DNA from: Mumia quercus
Lineage (GTDB): Bacteria; Actinomycetota; Actinomycetes; Propionibacteriales; Nocardioidaceae
NCBI RefSeq assembly: GCF_025506335.1
Contig: NZ_JANZYO010000008.1
Span: 89,835-153,834, forward strand
Direction of reading: 5' to 3'
Length of the DNA stretch: 64,000 bases
Positions 26,406 through 34,906 of the stretch are shown piece by piece; position 1 is the stretch's first letter; each line of letters starts with the position of its first letter. Position numbers and translations under genes: made by a program. The notes beneath the pieces are model-generated. The model had not been told where the DNA came from and made no database searches. It saw only the letters and a program-made list of their open reading frames with translations.

Positions 26406-28859
26406 TCACCGCCCGCGTGGCTTGCCCTGATCGCCCTTCCGGTAGTCGCAGACGCCGCCGGGGAAGATCTGCTTCAGGCGTGCCCGCTCCGCGGCCGACG
26501 GACGCCAGGAGCCGTACAGACCCTTGGCGATCGCCGCGTCGACCGGCTGCAGCGCGCACTTCCAGATGCCGCCCTCGTAAGGCCCACCGGCGACGCGCCG
26601 CGAGGTGGAGTAGATGGGGAACCGCTGCGTGCACGCGCCCGCCGCGCGCGAGTCGAGGACGCCGTCCCACACCCTCCGGCCCGACGCGATCAGCGATCCG
26701 TCGGTCGCGAAGCACGAGTCGACCGCCGCTGCGGGCTTGTTGCCGGCGACACCGCGCCTCGGGTTGGCGGCGATGTTGCGCATCCACTCGTCCATCACGG
26801 CGAACGCCATCGGCGTCTGGTCGAACTGCTGGCTCGGCCGCGCGTCGGTGAACCAGACGACCTGGTTGGAAGCGTCGCCGTCCGCGTTCAGCATCCGCTG
26901 CCGTGCAGCGAACGACTGGTGGACGTTGTGCATGTCGAGCTCGTCCTCGAGGTACGGACGCCAGTCGATCACGGGGATGTCGATGTCGCCCTGGAACTGC
27001 ATGCCGGACGTGTACGCCGCGCGCATCGCGGCGCGGTCGCCCTCGCGCCGTGGCGCCGGGGTGGTCCCGCCGTCCGGGCTGAGCTGCATGTTGCGGGAGC
27101 TCCACGGGTCGAAGTTCTGCGGGGAGAACGACCCGGCGAACGGGAAGCCCTCCTCGACCATCTCCGCCGAGTCCTTCCAGCTGCCGACCTTCGCGTTGAG
27201 GTCGAGGAACTCCGCGGGCGTGACCACGCCGTCGGTCAGCGCCTCGAGCCCGTACTGCACACCCACGTTGTCCCACGGCACGCGCGCGTAACCGCTCTCG
27301 TCGGTGCCGTAGACGTTGACGAGGTCCGCCCAGTGGGTCCACTCCACGCCGTCGACGCCCTGGGCGAGCTTGTCGAGGTCCTCGACGTCGGTGAAGGTCG
27401 GGTTCATCGCGAGCGGAGTCAGCCCGAACCAGCCCGGCTTGCACTCCATGAGAGCGGGGGCGGGCGAAGCGGGGTCACGCGTCATCACCTGGTAGCCGAG
27501 CGCCTGGTAGGCGGCGTACAGCTGGTTCCACTGGGCCGTCTCGCCCGCGGAGAGGTTCTTCGGGAAGCTCGTCCCGTTGAGACCGATGACGGCCTGACGG
27601 ACCTCGGGGTCCTTCCACTTGGGGTTCGCCCGGTCGGTCGCGTCGAAGTAGTGCTCGAGCAGCTCGCAGTCACCGACGTGGATCACCTGCGTGACCATGT
27701 CCGGGTAGGAGTACTGCGCGATCGCGGCGTCGATGAGGCCCGGGTGGTTCTGCGCATACACGTACTGCTGGATCGCGCCTCCCGACCCGCCGACCGCGAC
27801 TGTGTAGTCGGGCACGCCGTGCGTCTCGACCGTGTGCTCCTTGAGCATCAGCGCGGTCTCGCCGCCGACCTGGAGGTTGTAGTGCGTGCTCGTACGGGTG
27901 CCGCTGGACCACATCACCCCGTACCCGAGCTTGAGCAGGTCGGCGGGCAGCATCGCGCTCTCGCTCGTCGTGCCCTGGGTGTGCCCGATGGCGACGCCGC
28001 CCTGGAAGCTGAAGACGAGACGCCTGTTCCAGAGGGAGTCGTCAGGGCGGGTCGGGTCGGCCTCCCCCACCGGCGCGAGCATCGCGACGCTGTAGATGAA
28101 GCGGTTGATGGTCCCGCGCTCCCACCGGACGATGAACGGCACCGTCTTGCCGTCCATCGTGGTGGTCGTCGCGGTGTCGGCCGGCGGGTTCGAGGGGTCG
28201 TCGAGCCAGTGGAAGCGGTTGTCGGTGGTCGAGCGGTAGACGTAGCCGAAGCGCGTCTCGGCGGCGCAGTTGCCGCTCCAGCCGACGATGTCGGCGTCGG
28301 CCGTCGGATAGCCGCGACCGTCCTGCGGGTAGTCACCGTCGGCGTCCTCCGCGGCGACCGGGATGCCGAACCGGTCCTGGTTGTCGACGAGTGGCTGACC
28401 GAGGATCGGACGGCCGTCGAAGCGACCGCGCGCGGTGGTGCACACGAACGGCTGCTGCTGCGGGCCGGAGAAGATCGGACCGCTGACCGGGTGGTTGACG
28501 AGCGTGACGCTCTTGCTCGCGGCGCGTCCCTTTCGGGGGGAGACGCGGAGCCGGTTCTTGCCCTCGTCCAGCCCTTCGACCAGGCCGACGAGCGTACGGT
28601 CGGTGGACGCGTCGAACGCCGCCGTCACGTCGTCGCCGTCGAGCGTGATGCGGATGTCGCGCGTACGGACCGTCCGCGGCACCGACACCTCGACGAGCGC
28701 GTCACCGCCCGTCACCTGGTCCGGCGCACCGGAGAGCACCGTGATCTGGAACTGGTTGCCGCCGTGCGCGCTCGCGCTCTCCGCGGCGACCAGGCCTACG
28801 GCGGCCACGGCCACACTGGCGGCGACCGCGACCACGCGGCGTACGACGAAGCCCGACAT
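26406..28859 (-). CDS. Secreted DUF6351 family protein
   Basis: This 817-residue protein has an N-terminal signal peptide (to about residue 31, SASA) and matches the DUF6351 family known from Streptomyces and relatives. The N-terminal 100 residues form an Ig-like domain (DIRITLDGDDVTAAF), then a large alpha/beta-hydrolase-like body: VGGSGGAIQQYVYAQNHPGLID near residue 365 looks like a nucleophile elbow (GGSGG) with following helix. Such architecture suggests an extracellular esterase or depolymerase, but no activity is established. GGAGGAGGGG precedes the ATG. The upstream region holds a near-consensus CRP/GlxR site, so it may be under carbon control like the rhamnosidases. Confidence 0.8.
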   Translation of the reverse strand: MSGFVVRRVVAVAASVAVAAVGLVAAESASAHGGNQFQITVLSGAPDQVTGGDALVEVSVPRTVRTRDIRITLDGDDVTAAFDASTDRTLVGLVEGLDEGKNRLRVSPRKGRAASKSVTLVNHPVSGPIFSGPQQQPFVCTTARGRFDGRPILGQPLVDNQDRFGIPVAAEDADGDYPQDGRGYPTADADIVGWSGNCAAETRFGYVYRSTTDNRFHWLDDPSNPPADTATTTTMDGKTVPFIVRWERGTINRFIYSVAMLAPVGEADPTRPDDSLWNRRLVFSFQGGVAIGHTQGTTSESAMLPADLLKLGYGVMWSSGTRTSTHYNLQVGGETALMLKEHTVETHGVPDYTVAVGGSGGAIQQYVYAQNHPGLIDAAIAQYSYPDMVTQVIHVGDCELLEHYFDATDRANPKWKDPEVRQAVIGLNGTSFPKNLSAGETAQWNQLYAAYQALGYQVMTRDPASPAPALMECKPGWFGLTPLAMNPTFTDVEDLDKLAQGVDGVEWTHWADLVNVYGTDESGYARVPWDNVGVQYGLEALTDGVVTPAEFLDLNAKVGSWKDSAEMVEEGFPFAGSFSPQNFDPWSSRNMQLSPDGGTTPAPRREGDRAAMRAAYTSGMQFQGDIDIPVIDWRPYLEDELDMHNVHQSFAARQRMLNADGDASNQVVWFTDARPSQQFDQTPMAFAVMDEWMRNIAANPRRGVAGNKPAAAVDSCFATDGSLIASGRRVWDGVLDSRAAGACTQRFPIYSTSRRVAGGPYEGGIWKCALQPVDAAIAKGLYGSWRPSAAERARLKQIFPGGVCDYRKGDQGKPRGR

Positions 28860-28900
28860 CTCTGCCCCTCCTCCGGCGACGTCGTCGTCGCCCGCTGGCG

Positions 28901-28926
28901 GTCACAGTAGTGTGACTCACGTCACC
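28901..28926 (-). promoter_or_regulatory. CRP/GlxR-like box and overlapping palindrome upstream of the DUF6351 gene
   Basis: TGTGACTCACGTCACC (28911-28926) matches TGTGA-N6-TCACA in all but the last base. Overlapping it, GTCACA-GTAG-TGTGAC (28901-28916) forms a second inverted repeat. They lie about 45-65 bp upstream of the start codon, suitable for activation or repression by a CRP-family regulator. Confidence 0.5.
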
Positions 28927-28959
28927 CGTCGAGACGCTTGTACGCCACCCGAGGAACTT

Positions 28960-29330
28960 GGCCGGTCGAGCAGGAGACCCCGCTGGCCGAGCCCACGTAT
29001 CGAGAGCCCTCGGGCCACTCGGCGCCACTTCGCACCACTCAGCGACGCTTCGAGGCGTCGCTGAGTGTGTCGAAGCGGCGCTGATCGGTCTCGATACGCC
29101 CTCGCCTAGCGGCTCGGACTACTCGACCAACCACTCCCCCCGGCTGGTCGAGTAGGGCGGAGCGCCAGCGGAGCCCGTATCGAGACCCAACCAACCCTCC
29201 GCTGGTCGAGTAGGGCGGAGCGCCAGCGGAGCCCGTATCGAGACCCCGGGTCTCGATACGTCCTCACCTAGCGGCTCGGACTGCTCGACCAACCAAGGGC
29301 GGCGGCTCGGGCTGCTCGACCGGCCGTGCT
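28960..29330. repeat. Dispersed palindromic repeat cluster (CTGGTCGAGTAG...TATCGAGACC elements)
   Basis: The 29142-29187 and 29201-29245 stretches are near-identical direct copies of a 45-bp element beginning GGCTGGTCGAGTAG and ending TATCGAGACC. Inverted or diverged copies occupy 29087-29132 and 29248-29294, and fragments occur at 28968-29010. Each element can fold on itself or pair with its inverted neighbour. The same element recurs at 58085-58315. No gene is seen in this stretch; it lies between the epoxide hydrolase stop and the DUF6351 promoter. These resemble the REP-like repeats abundant in Nocardioidaceae genomes. Confidence 0.85.
29036..29067 (-). terminator. Hairpin with 13-bp stem downstream of the epoxide hydrolase gene
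   Basis: CACTCAGCGACGC and GCGTCGCTGAGTG pair perfectly around a TTCGAG loop. It lies about 260 bp beyond the epoxide hydrolase stop inside the repeat cluster. It may terminate that transcript or simply be part of a degenerate repeat; the distance lowers confidence. Confidence 0.45.
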
Positions 29331-30517
29331 CAGCGCAGGTCGGCGAAGAAGGCGCGGACGTCCTCGACGAGCTCGTTCGGCGTCTCCCACGCAGCGAAGT
29401 GGCCGCCGTGGTCCTCGACGTCGACCCACCGGGTGATCGCGTGGTCGCGCTCCGCGAAGCGGCGGATGCCGACGTCACCGGCGAAGACGATCACCCCGGT
29501 CGGCACGCCGGTCACCGGCAGCGGCTCTCCCCAGCTCTGAGCGCTCGCGTAGCCGACGTACGCCGACGACGCGGCGGTGTCGGTGAGCCAGTAGAGCATC
29601 ACGTTCGTGAGCATCCGGTCCGTCCCGAGGATCTCGTGCGGGAGCTGCTCGCGCGGGAAGGTCCACTCGCGGAGCTTGTCGGCGATCCACGCGAGCTGCC
29701 CCACGGGAGAGTCGGCGAGACCCGCCCCGAGCGCCGCCGGGCGAGTCGACTGGATCGCGATGTAGCCGAACTGCTCCTGCATGAACTCAGCCGTACGGCG
29801 CACGCGGTCGCGTTCCAGATCGGTCAGGCTGGCGAGCTCCTCCTCGCCGAGCTCGCGCACCGCGACGCCGACGTTGCCGTTGAGGTGCACCCCGACGACG
29901 GTGCTGCCGGCCGTGCCGTCGCTGCCCGTCGCGCGCGCCACCGCAGGCGCTACCGCCGCGCCGATGTCACCGCCCTGGACCCCGTACCGGTCGTAGCCGA
30001 GCCGACGCATCAGCTCGGCCCACGCACGCGCGATCCGCGGAACGTCCCAGCCGGCCTCGTGGACCGGACCCGAGAACCCGAACCCCGGGAGCGTCGGGAT
30101 CACGACGTGGAACGCCTCCGTCGCCCTGCCCCCGTACGACCTGGGGTCGGTCAGCGGTCCGATCACGTCGAGGAACTCCACGAAGGAGCCCGGCCACCCA
30201 TGCGTGAGCACCAGCGGCAGCGCGTCCTCGTGAGCGGAACGGACGTGCAGGAAGTGGATCTGCTGGCCGTCGATCTCGGTGAGGAACTGCGGGTACGCGT
30301 TGAGCGCGGCCTCCTGGGCACGCCAGTCGTAGGAGTCGCGCCAGTAGTCGACGACCTCGCGCAGGTACGCGGTCGGGACGCCGGTGTCCCAGCCGTCTCC
30401 CGGCAGCGGCGTGGAGAACCGCGTCCGTGCGAGACGTTGTGCGAGGTCGTCGAGCCGATCCTGCGGGATGTCGATGCGGAACGGTGCCAGAGTCGTCTGC
30501 TCAGTTGTCGTCTCCAT
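29330..30517 (-). CDS. Epoxide hydrolase (EHN domain, alpha/beta hydrolase)
   Basis: This 395-residue enzyme should open epoxides to diols. The N-terminal EHN domain is seen in [28 protein letters not shown] (about residue 105) forms the oxyanion region; the nucleophile Asp lies in QGGDIGAA (about 183), and the general base His in [10 protein letters not shown] near residue 375. It lacks a signal peptide. ATG at 30517 is chosen because it directly precedes the EHN domain; longer in-frame starts to 30688 add a low-complexity tail. The length matches juvenile-hormone-type bacterial epoxide hydrolases. It is transcribed away from the membrane protein at 30672. Confidence 0.88.
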   Translation of the reverse strand: METTTEQTTLAPFRIDIPQDRLDDLAQRLARTRFSTPLPGDGWDTGVPTAYLREVVDYWRDSYDWRAQEAALNAYPQFLTEIDGQQIHFLHVRSAHEDALPLVLTHGWPGSFVEFLDVIGPLTDPRSYGGRATEAFHVVIPTLPGFGFSGPVHEAGWDVPRIARAWAELMRRLGYDRYGVQGGDIGAAVAPAVARATGSDGTAGSTVVGVHLNGNVGVAVRELGEEELASLTDLERDRVRRTAEFMQEQFGYIAIQSTRPAALGAGLADSPVGQLAWIADKLREWTFPREQLPHEILGTDRMLTNVMLYWLTDTAASSAYVGYASAQSWGEPLPVTGVPTGVIVFAGDVGIRRFAERDHAITRWVDVEDHGGHFAAWETPNELVEDVRAFFADLR

Positions 30518-30592
30518 CGGTCGACCGTACGAAGGCTTCCGGTCAGGGCGTGTCCGGATGCATCGGCCCCGGTGCAGGGGTCGAACGGTGGA

Positions 30593-30607
30593 AGCCCCTA
30601 AGGGGCT
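30593..30607. promoter_or_regulatory. 15-bp palindrome in the divergent epoxide hydrolase/membrane protein gap
   Basis: AGCCCCTAAGGGGCT has perfect 7-bp arms around one A. It sits midway between two divergent starts (30517 and 30672), where an operator is expected. No adjacent regulator gene is present, so the binding protein is unknown. Confidence 0.4.
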
Positions 30608-30671
30608 GGAGACCGAGGAACCAGGCTCTCCCCCGATGCAGACCGCGACGCTGACGGAAGAAGGTGAAACC

Positions 30672-31211
30672 ATGCCCAGAGCCTCCACGCTTCGTCTCGC
30701 GGCGATCGCCGCACCTGTCCTCCTCTTCCTGTACGGCGTCCTGCGCCTGATCGACGGCGCCGACGGCGACCACGGCCCCGGCCTCGCCTGGGACGTCGGC
30801 CACGTCCTCTTCCTCGCCAGCTTCGCGTTCTTCGCGATCCTCGTCGTGGCCCTGCGCGGCGAGATCGTTCACCTCGGTGGTTCACGTGCGGTAGCGAACG
30901 CAGCCGCGACCGCGGGCATCCTCGGCGTGGCGTGCTTCGCGTGGGTGATCCTCGGCGACCTCCTCCCCTCCTTCAAGGAGGCCGCGCCACTTCCGGACCC
31001 GCTTCAAGCGGCCGGCCCTCTCCTCTTCCAGCTCGGACTGGTCACGCTGCTGGTGATGGCCGTACGCCCTCTGCGCAGGTTGCCGATCGTCTCGCCGGTG
31101 CTGGCGCTCGGCGGGTTCCTGCTCCTCGGGTTCGACCTCGACCTCCTCCCCGTGGGTGCGGCGCTCGTCCTCGCAGGCATCGCCCCGCTCGCGCTCAGAT
31201 CCCGCAGGTAG
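30672..31211 (+). CDS. Four- to six-span membrane protein of unknown function
   Basis: This 179-residue protein is almost entirely hydrophobic with about five spans (for example [51 protein letters not shown]). GAAGAAGG precedes the ATG. I recognise no family. Its last 17 bp overlap the tail of the convergent M15 peptidase gene. Confidence 0.65.
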   Translation: MPRASTLRLAAIAAPVLLFLYGVLRLIDGADGDHGPGLAWDVGHVLFLASFAFFAILVVALRGEIVHLGGSRAVANAAATAGILGVACFAWVILGDLLPSFKEAAPLPDPLQAAGPLLFQLGLVTLLVMAVRPLRRLPIVSPVLALGGFLLLGFDLDLLPVGAALVLAGIAPLALRSRR

Positions 31212-31932
31212 GTGCCGACCAGAAGCGCGTTCCCGGGTTCGCGACGTGGATGTGGTCGTCGTGGTCGGGGTAGCCCGGACCGAGGATCTGGTTGAAGCCG
31301 TGGTTGCGCGCCTGCTTCGCGATCGTGCAGAACCCCTGCGTCCCGGCGCCGAGGTCGGCCGCGTCGCCGTAGAGGTGCCTGCTGTTCGACGCGCCACCGA
31401 CGGCGCTGTTGCACGAGGTGCTGCGGAACCCGCTGTTGACGACGAGCGGGCGGTCGCCCAAGGCGTGGCGCAGCGCCTGCAGCTTCCACATCGTGACGAG
31501 GGCGTTGGCCTTCGCGGTGGCAGCCGAGACCGCGCCTCCGGACCAGGTGCTGTTGCAGCGGTTGAGCTCGGCATAGCTGAAGTTGACCGGGGTGCAGTCG
31601 TCGTCCTGGAGGGCGTAGATCTTCGAGAACGTGGCTGGCCCGGCGTTGCCGTCGGCGGTGAGCCCGTAGGCCTGCTGGAAGCGGGTCACGGCTGCCTTGG
31701 TGGCGGGGCCGTAGCTCCCGTCGAGCGCCAGCACGCCTCCGTACCCGGGGTAGCCGGACACGCGGATCTGGAGCTGACGGACGTCTTCGCCCGTCGCCCC
31801 CTGGGACAGCGCGCGCGACCAGGTGTAGCAGGCGTCGGCCGACGCGGGGGACGCCGTGCCCACCACCCCGACGACGCTGGTGGCGATGAGCAGGGAGAGT
31901 GCCGCGATGACGCGACGGATCCTTCGGTCCAC
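31195..31932 (-). CDS. Secreted peptidoglycan-binding D-Ala-D-Ala carboxypeptidase-like M15 peptidase
   Basis: This 245-residue exported protein has a signal peptide (to ASA, about residue 28), a peptidoglycan-binding type 1 domain (GEDVRQLQIRVSGYPGYGGVLALDGSYGPATKAAVTRFQ..., residues 40-100, shown in part), and a C-terminal M15A zinc peptidase domain with HLYGDAADLG (about 186) and DHIHV (about 225), which supply the metal ligands. It probably trims peptidoglycan stem peptides. The GTG at 31932 follows GGAGG by 6 bp. The gene lies beyond the terminator of the aldehyde dehydrogenase gene and overlaps the end of the convergent membrane protein gene by 17 bp. Confidence 0.85.
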   Translation of the reverse strand: MDRRIRRVIAALSLLIATSVVGVVGTASPASADACYTWSRALSQGATGEDVRQLQIRVSGYPGYGGVLALDGSYGPATKAAVTRFQQAYGLTADGNAGPATFSKIYALQDDDCTPVNFSYAELNRCNSTWSGGAVSAATAKANALVTMWKLQALRHALGDRPLVVNSGFRSTSCNSAVGGASNSRHLYGDAADLGAGTQGFCTIAKQARNHGFNQILGPGYPDHDDHIHVANPGTRFWSAPTCGI

Positions 31933-31993
31933 GGGATGCCTCCGGGGGTCGCTCGACAAGTGATGCCGGAGATCATCCCGAGACTCGCGAGAG

Positions 31994-32032
31994 CCGGCAA
32001 CCCGAGATCCGCGCCGTATCTCGGGTTGCCGG
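31994..32032 (-). terminator. Terminator after the polyamine operon
   Basis: CCGGCAACCCGAGAT and ATCTCGGGTTGCCGG form a perfect 15-bp stem with a 9-nt loop, starting 5 bp beyond the aldehyde dehydrogenase stop. It separates the polyamine operon from the M15 peptidase gene on the same strand. Confidence 0.8.
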
Positions 32033-32036
32033 GGCG

Positions 32037-33500
32037 TCACGCCGGTCGGAAGGAGTCGTGCGCCTCCACCACCGCGTGCTTGACCATCACGTGCTGGGTC
32101 ACGGTGTACTCGAGGACGGCCTCGTGGCTCATGTCCTTGCCGAACCCGCTCCCCTTCACCCCGCCGTGCGGTGCCTCCGAGGCGATCGGCAGGTGGTCGT
32201 TGACCCACGTCACGCCGGCCTCGAGGGAGTGCGTGACGCGCAGGGCACGGGACACGTCGGAGGTCCACACCGAGGACGCGAGCCCGTACGCGCTGTGGTT
32301 GGCGAGCGCGACCGCCTGCTCCTCGGTGTCGAACGGGAGCGCGACGAGGACCGGTCCGAAGACCTCGTCCTGGACGAGCTCGGAGTCCTGCGCGGCGCCG
32401 GTCACCAGCGTCGGCGGGTAGTACGCCCCCGGACCCTCCGGCACCTCTCCCCCGCACACGACCTTGGCGCCCGCGGCGACGGCACGCTCGACGAACCCGT
32501 GCACGCGGTCGCGGTGCTCGCGCGAGACGAGCGGGCCGATGTCGGTGGAGGGGTCCCGCGGGTCGCCGACCCGGATCGCCGCCATCCGCTCGGCCACCGC
32601 CTCGACCACGGCGTCGTACGCCGAGCGCTCGACATAGAGACGCGTGGCGGCCGTGCAGTCCTGCCCCGAGTTGTACGTCGCGGCCATCGCGAGTCCCTGC
32701 GCCACGGCGGCGACGTCCGCATCGGCGAAGACCAGCGCGGGCGCCTTGCCGCCCAGCTCGAGGTGGACGCGCTTCGTCTGCGCGGCGGCCGCACCCATGA
32801 CGGCCCGGCCCGCCCGGCTTGACCCGGTGATCGAGACCATCGCGACGTCCGGGTGCGCGACGAGCGCCTCGCCGATGTCGGCGCCGCCGGTGACGACGTT
32901 GAGCACTCCCGCCGGCAGGCCGGCCTCCGCTGCGAGCTTGCCGAGCAGCAGCGTGCTGCGCGGTGTCGTGGGCGCCGGCTTGAGCACCATCGTGTTGCCG
33001 GCCGCGAGCGCCGGGCCGAGCTTCCAGATCGCCATCACGAGCGGGAAGTTCCACGGCGCGACGGCGCCGACGACGCCGACCGGGCGCCGGATCAGCATCG
33101 AGGTGTAGCCGTCGCTCAGGACGCCGGCGCCGCTGCCCTCGAGGGAGCGCCCGGCCCCCGCGAAGAAGCGCAGGTTGTCGGCCGCGAAGGGCAGCTCGCC
33201 GTCGGCGAAGACCGCGGTGGGCTTGCCGGAGTCGCCGACCTCGCACGCGGTGAGCGCCTCCGCGTTCGCCTCCAGGAGGTCCGCGAGGCGCAGCAGCACG
33301 CGTGCCCGCTCACCGGCTGTCTTGCGCGACCAGGTGCTGAACGCCGCGCGCGCGGCGGCGACGGCCACGCCGACGTCGGCGGCCGAGGCCTGGGCGAAGC
33401 GGGCGGTCGTCTCGCCCGTCGCAGGGTCCACGAGCGTCACCTCGGCACCGGTCCCCTCGAGGGCGCTCCCGTCGATGAACGTTCCGGTCACGTGCTCCAT
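32037..33500 (-). CDS. Aldehyde dehydrogenase, probable gamma-aminobutyraldehyde dehydrogenase
   Basis: This 487-residue NAD-dependent aldehyde dehydrogenase carries the catalytic Cys in YNSGQDCTAATR (about residue 281) and the Glu in LELGGKAPA (about 250); APWNFPL is the cofactor-binding motif. The family resemblance is to enzymes acting on 4-aminobutyraldehyde, the product of putrescine oxidation, and the neighbouring putrescine importer and FAD oxidase support this. I use the ATG at 33500, which has GGAGG 5 bp upstream; ATG at 33512, overlapping the oxidase stop by one base, is the alternative. It is the last gene of the operon. Confidence 0.87.
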   Translation of the reverse strand: MEHVTGTFIDGSALEGTGAEVTLVDPATGETTARFAQASAADVGVAVAAARAAFSTWSRKTAGERARVLLRLADLLEANAEALTACEVGDSGKPTAVFADGELPFAADNLRFFAGAGRSLEGSGAGVLSDGYTSMLIRRPVGVVGAVAPWNFPLVMAIWKLGPALAAGNTMVLKPAPTTPRSTLLLGKLAAEAGLPAGVLNVVTGGADIGEALVAHPDVAMVSITGSSRAGRAVMGAAAAQTKRVHLELGGKAPALVFADADVAAVAQGLAMAATYNSGQDCTAATRLYVERSAYDAVVEAVAERMAAIRVGDPRDPSTDIGPLVSREHRDRVHGFVERAVAAGAKVVCGGEVPEGPGAYYPPTLVTGAAQDSELVQDEVFGPVLVALPFDTEEQAVALANHSAYGLASSVWTSDVSRALRVTHSLEAGVTWVNDHLPIASEAPHGGVKGSGFGKDMSHEAVLEYTVTQHVMVKHAVVEAHDSFRPA

Positions 33501-33511
33501 GTTCTCCTCCA

Positions 33512-34906
33512 TCAGCTGTTGAACCCCACACCGAACCGGTCGAGCACCCGCAGCATCGCCGGACGCCTGCCGGTCGCGTCCTCGCGTGCGAGCTGGTGCC
33601 GCATCACCTGGACGATCGGGTAGCGCAGCGGCTCGGGCGGGAACGGGATCGGCCGGTCGGTGACCGCGGCGAGTCGCGTGCGCTCCGTACGACGCCGGGC
33701 CAGCAGGTCGAGGGCGACCTGCGCTCCGAAGCGCGACGAGGCGACGCCCAGCCCGGTGTAGCCCACGGCGTAGGCCACCCGACCCGCGTACGCCGTGCCG
33801 AAGACCGGCGTGAAGCGCGTCGACGTGTCGATGATGCCGGCCCAGCGGTGGGTGATGCCGAGGCCGTCGAGCGCCGGGAACGTCTCGTACAGGTGGTCGA
33901 CGAGCAGCGCGTGCGACGCGTCGCGCTGCGCGAGCCCGGCGTCGGTGCGCGCCCCGTAGTAGTAGATCGCGTCGTAGCCCCCGAAGAGGATCCGGTCGTC
34001 GGGCGTACGACGGTAGTAGTGGAACTGGTTGCCGGCGTCGGTCAGGCCCTGGTTCTCCGTCCACCCGATCGCGGACAGCTGGGCGGCCGACAGCGGCTCG
34101 GTGACGATCACGTGGTCCCAGACCGGGATCGTGTACGCGCGGATCCGGCGCAGCAGCGGCGGGAACGCGTTCGTCGCGACCACCACCTGCCGCGCGTGGA
34201 CGGCGCCGCCCTCGACGGTCACCGCGACCCCCTCGCCCCGGCGGCTCATGCCGGTGACGACGGAGCGCTCGTGGATGCGGACACCACGACGGCGTGCGGC
34301 CCCGGTCAGGCCGTGCAGCAGGAGGACGGGGTCGACGAGACCGCCGCCGCTGCGTACACGCATCCCGGCCAGGTACGTGGGCGAGTCGACGTCGCGACGG
34401 ACTTCCTCGGCCGACAGGAGCGTCACGTCCTCGCCGTGCGCGCGGTGGGTCTCGTACGACGCGGCGAGCGCCTCGACCTCGTGCGGACGGGTCGCGACGA
34501 CCGTCTTGCCGCACAGCCGTAGGTCGGCGTCGATGCCCTCCCGGGCGACGAAGTCCGCGATCTCCGCGACGTTGTCCCTGCCCAGCCGCACCAGGTCGTC
34601 GAGCTCGTCGGGCCACATGGCCGTGCCGTGGGCGAGGCCGTGGGTGAGCGAGTCGGACACGAACCCGCCGTTGCGTCCGGACGCGCCGGCGCCGATCCGT
34701 CCGGCCTCGAGGACGACCACGTCGCGCGACGGATCCTCGTCCTTCGCGAGGATCGCCGTCCAGAGGCCGGTCAGGCCACCGCCGACGACGACGAGGTCGG
34801 CGCGCGCGGCGCCGACGAGGGGCTCGGCGTCGCCCACCGGGGGCGTGCGGTCGGTCCAGTACGGGCGGGGGCGCGCGTCGGCGAGGATCCGGGCGTAGCG
34901 CGTCAC
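33512..34906 (-). CDS. FAD-dependent amine oxidoreductase (PuuB-like)
   Basis: This 464-residue flavoprotein belongs to the DAO/glycine-oxidase superfamily and resembles gamma-glutamylputrescine oxidases. The dinucleotide-binding motif VVVGGGLTGLWTAILAK is near residue 38, and the GASGRNGGFVSDSL segment that follows the second strand is characteristic. GGAGGGA precedes the GTG at 34906, whose GTGA overlaps the stop of the ABC ATPase gene. It probably oxidises putrescine or a derivative to the aldehyde used by the following enzyme. No glutamylputrescine synthetase is present here, so direct amine oxidation or a remote synthetase must be assumed. Confidence 0.83.
   Translation of the reverse strand: MTRYARILADARPRPYWTDRTPPVGDAEPLVGAARADLVVVGGGLTGLWTAILAKDEDPSRDVVVLEAGRIGAGASGRNGGFVSDSLTHGLAHGTAMWPDELDDLVRLGRDNVAEIADFVAREGIDADLRLCGKTVVATRPHEVEALAASYETHRAHGEDVTLLSAEEVRRDVDSPTYLAGMRVRSGGGLVDPVLLLHGLTGAARRRGVRIHERSVVTGMSRRGEGVAVTVEGGAVHARQVVVATNAFPPLLRRIRAYTIPVWDHVIVTEPLSAAQLSAIGWTENQGLTDAGNQFHYYRRTPDDRILFGGYDAIYYYGARTDAGLAQRDASHALLVDHLYETFPALDGLGITHRWAGIIDTSTRFTPVFGTAYAGRVAYAVGYTGLGVASSRFGAQVALDLLARRRTERTRLAAVTDRPIPFPPEPLRYPIVQVMRHQLAREDATGRRPAMLRVLDRFGVGFNS

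Noticed and set aside
28960-29330. CRISPR array
   Set aside because: Repeats are both direct and inverted, irregularly spaced and without unique spacers of constant length; no cas genes are near.
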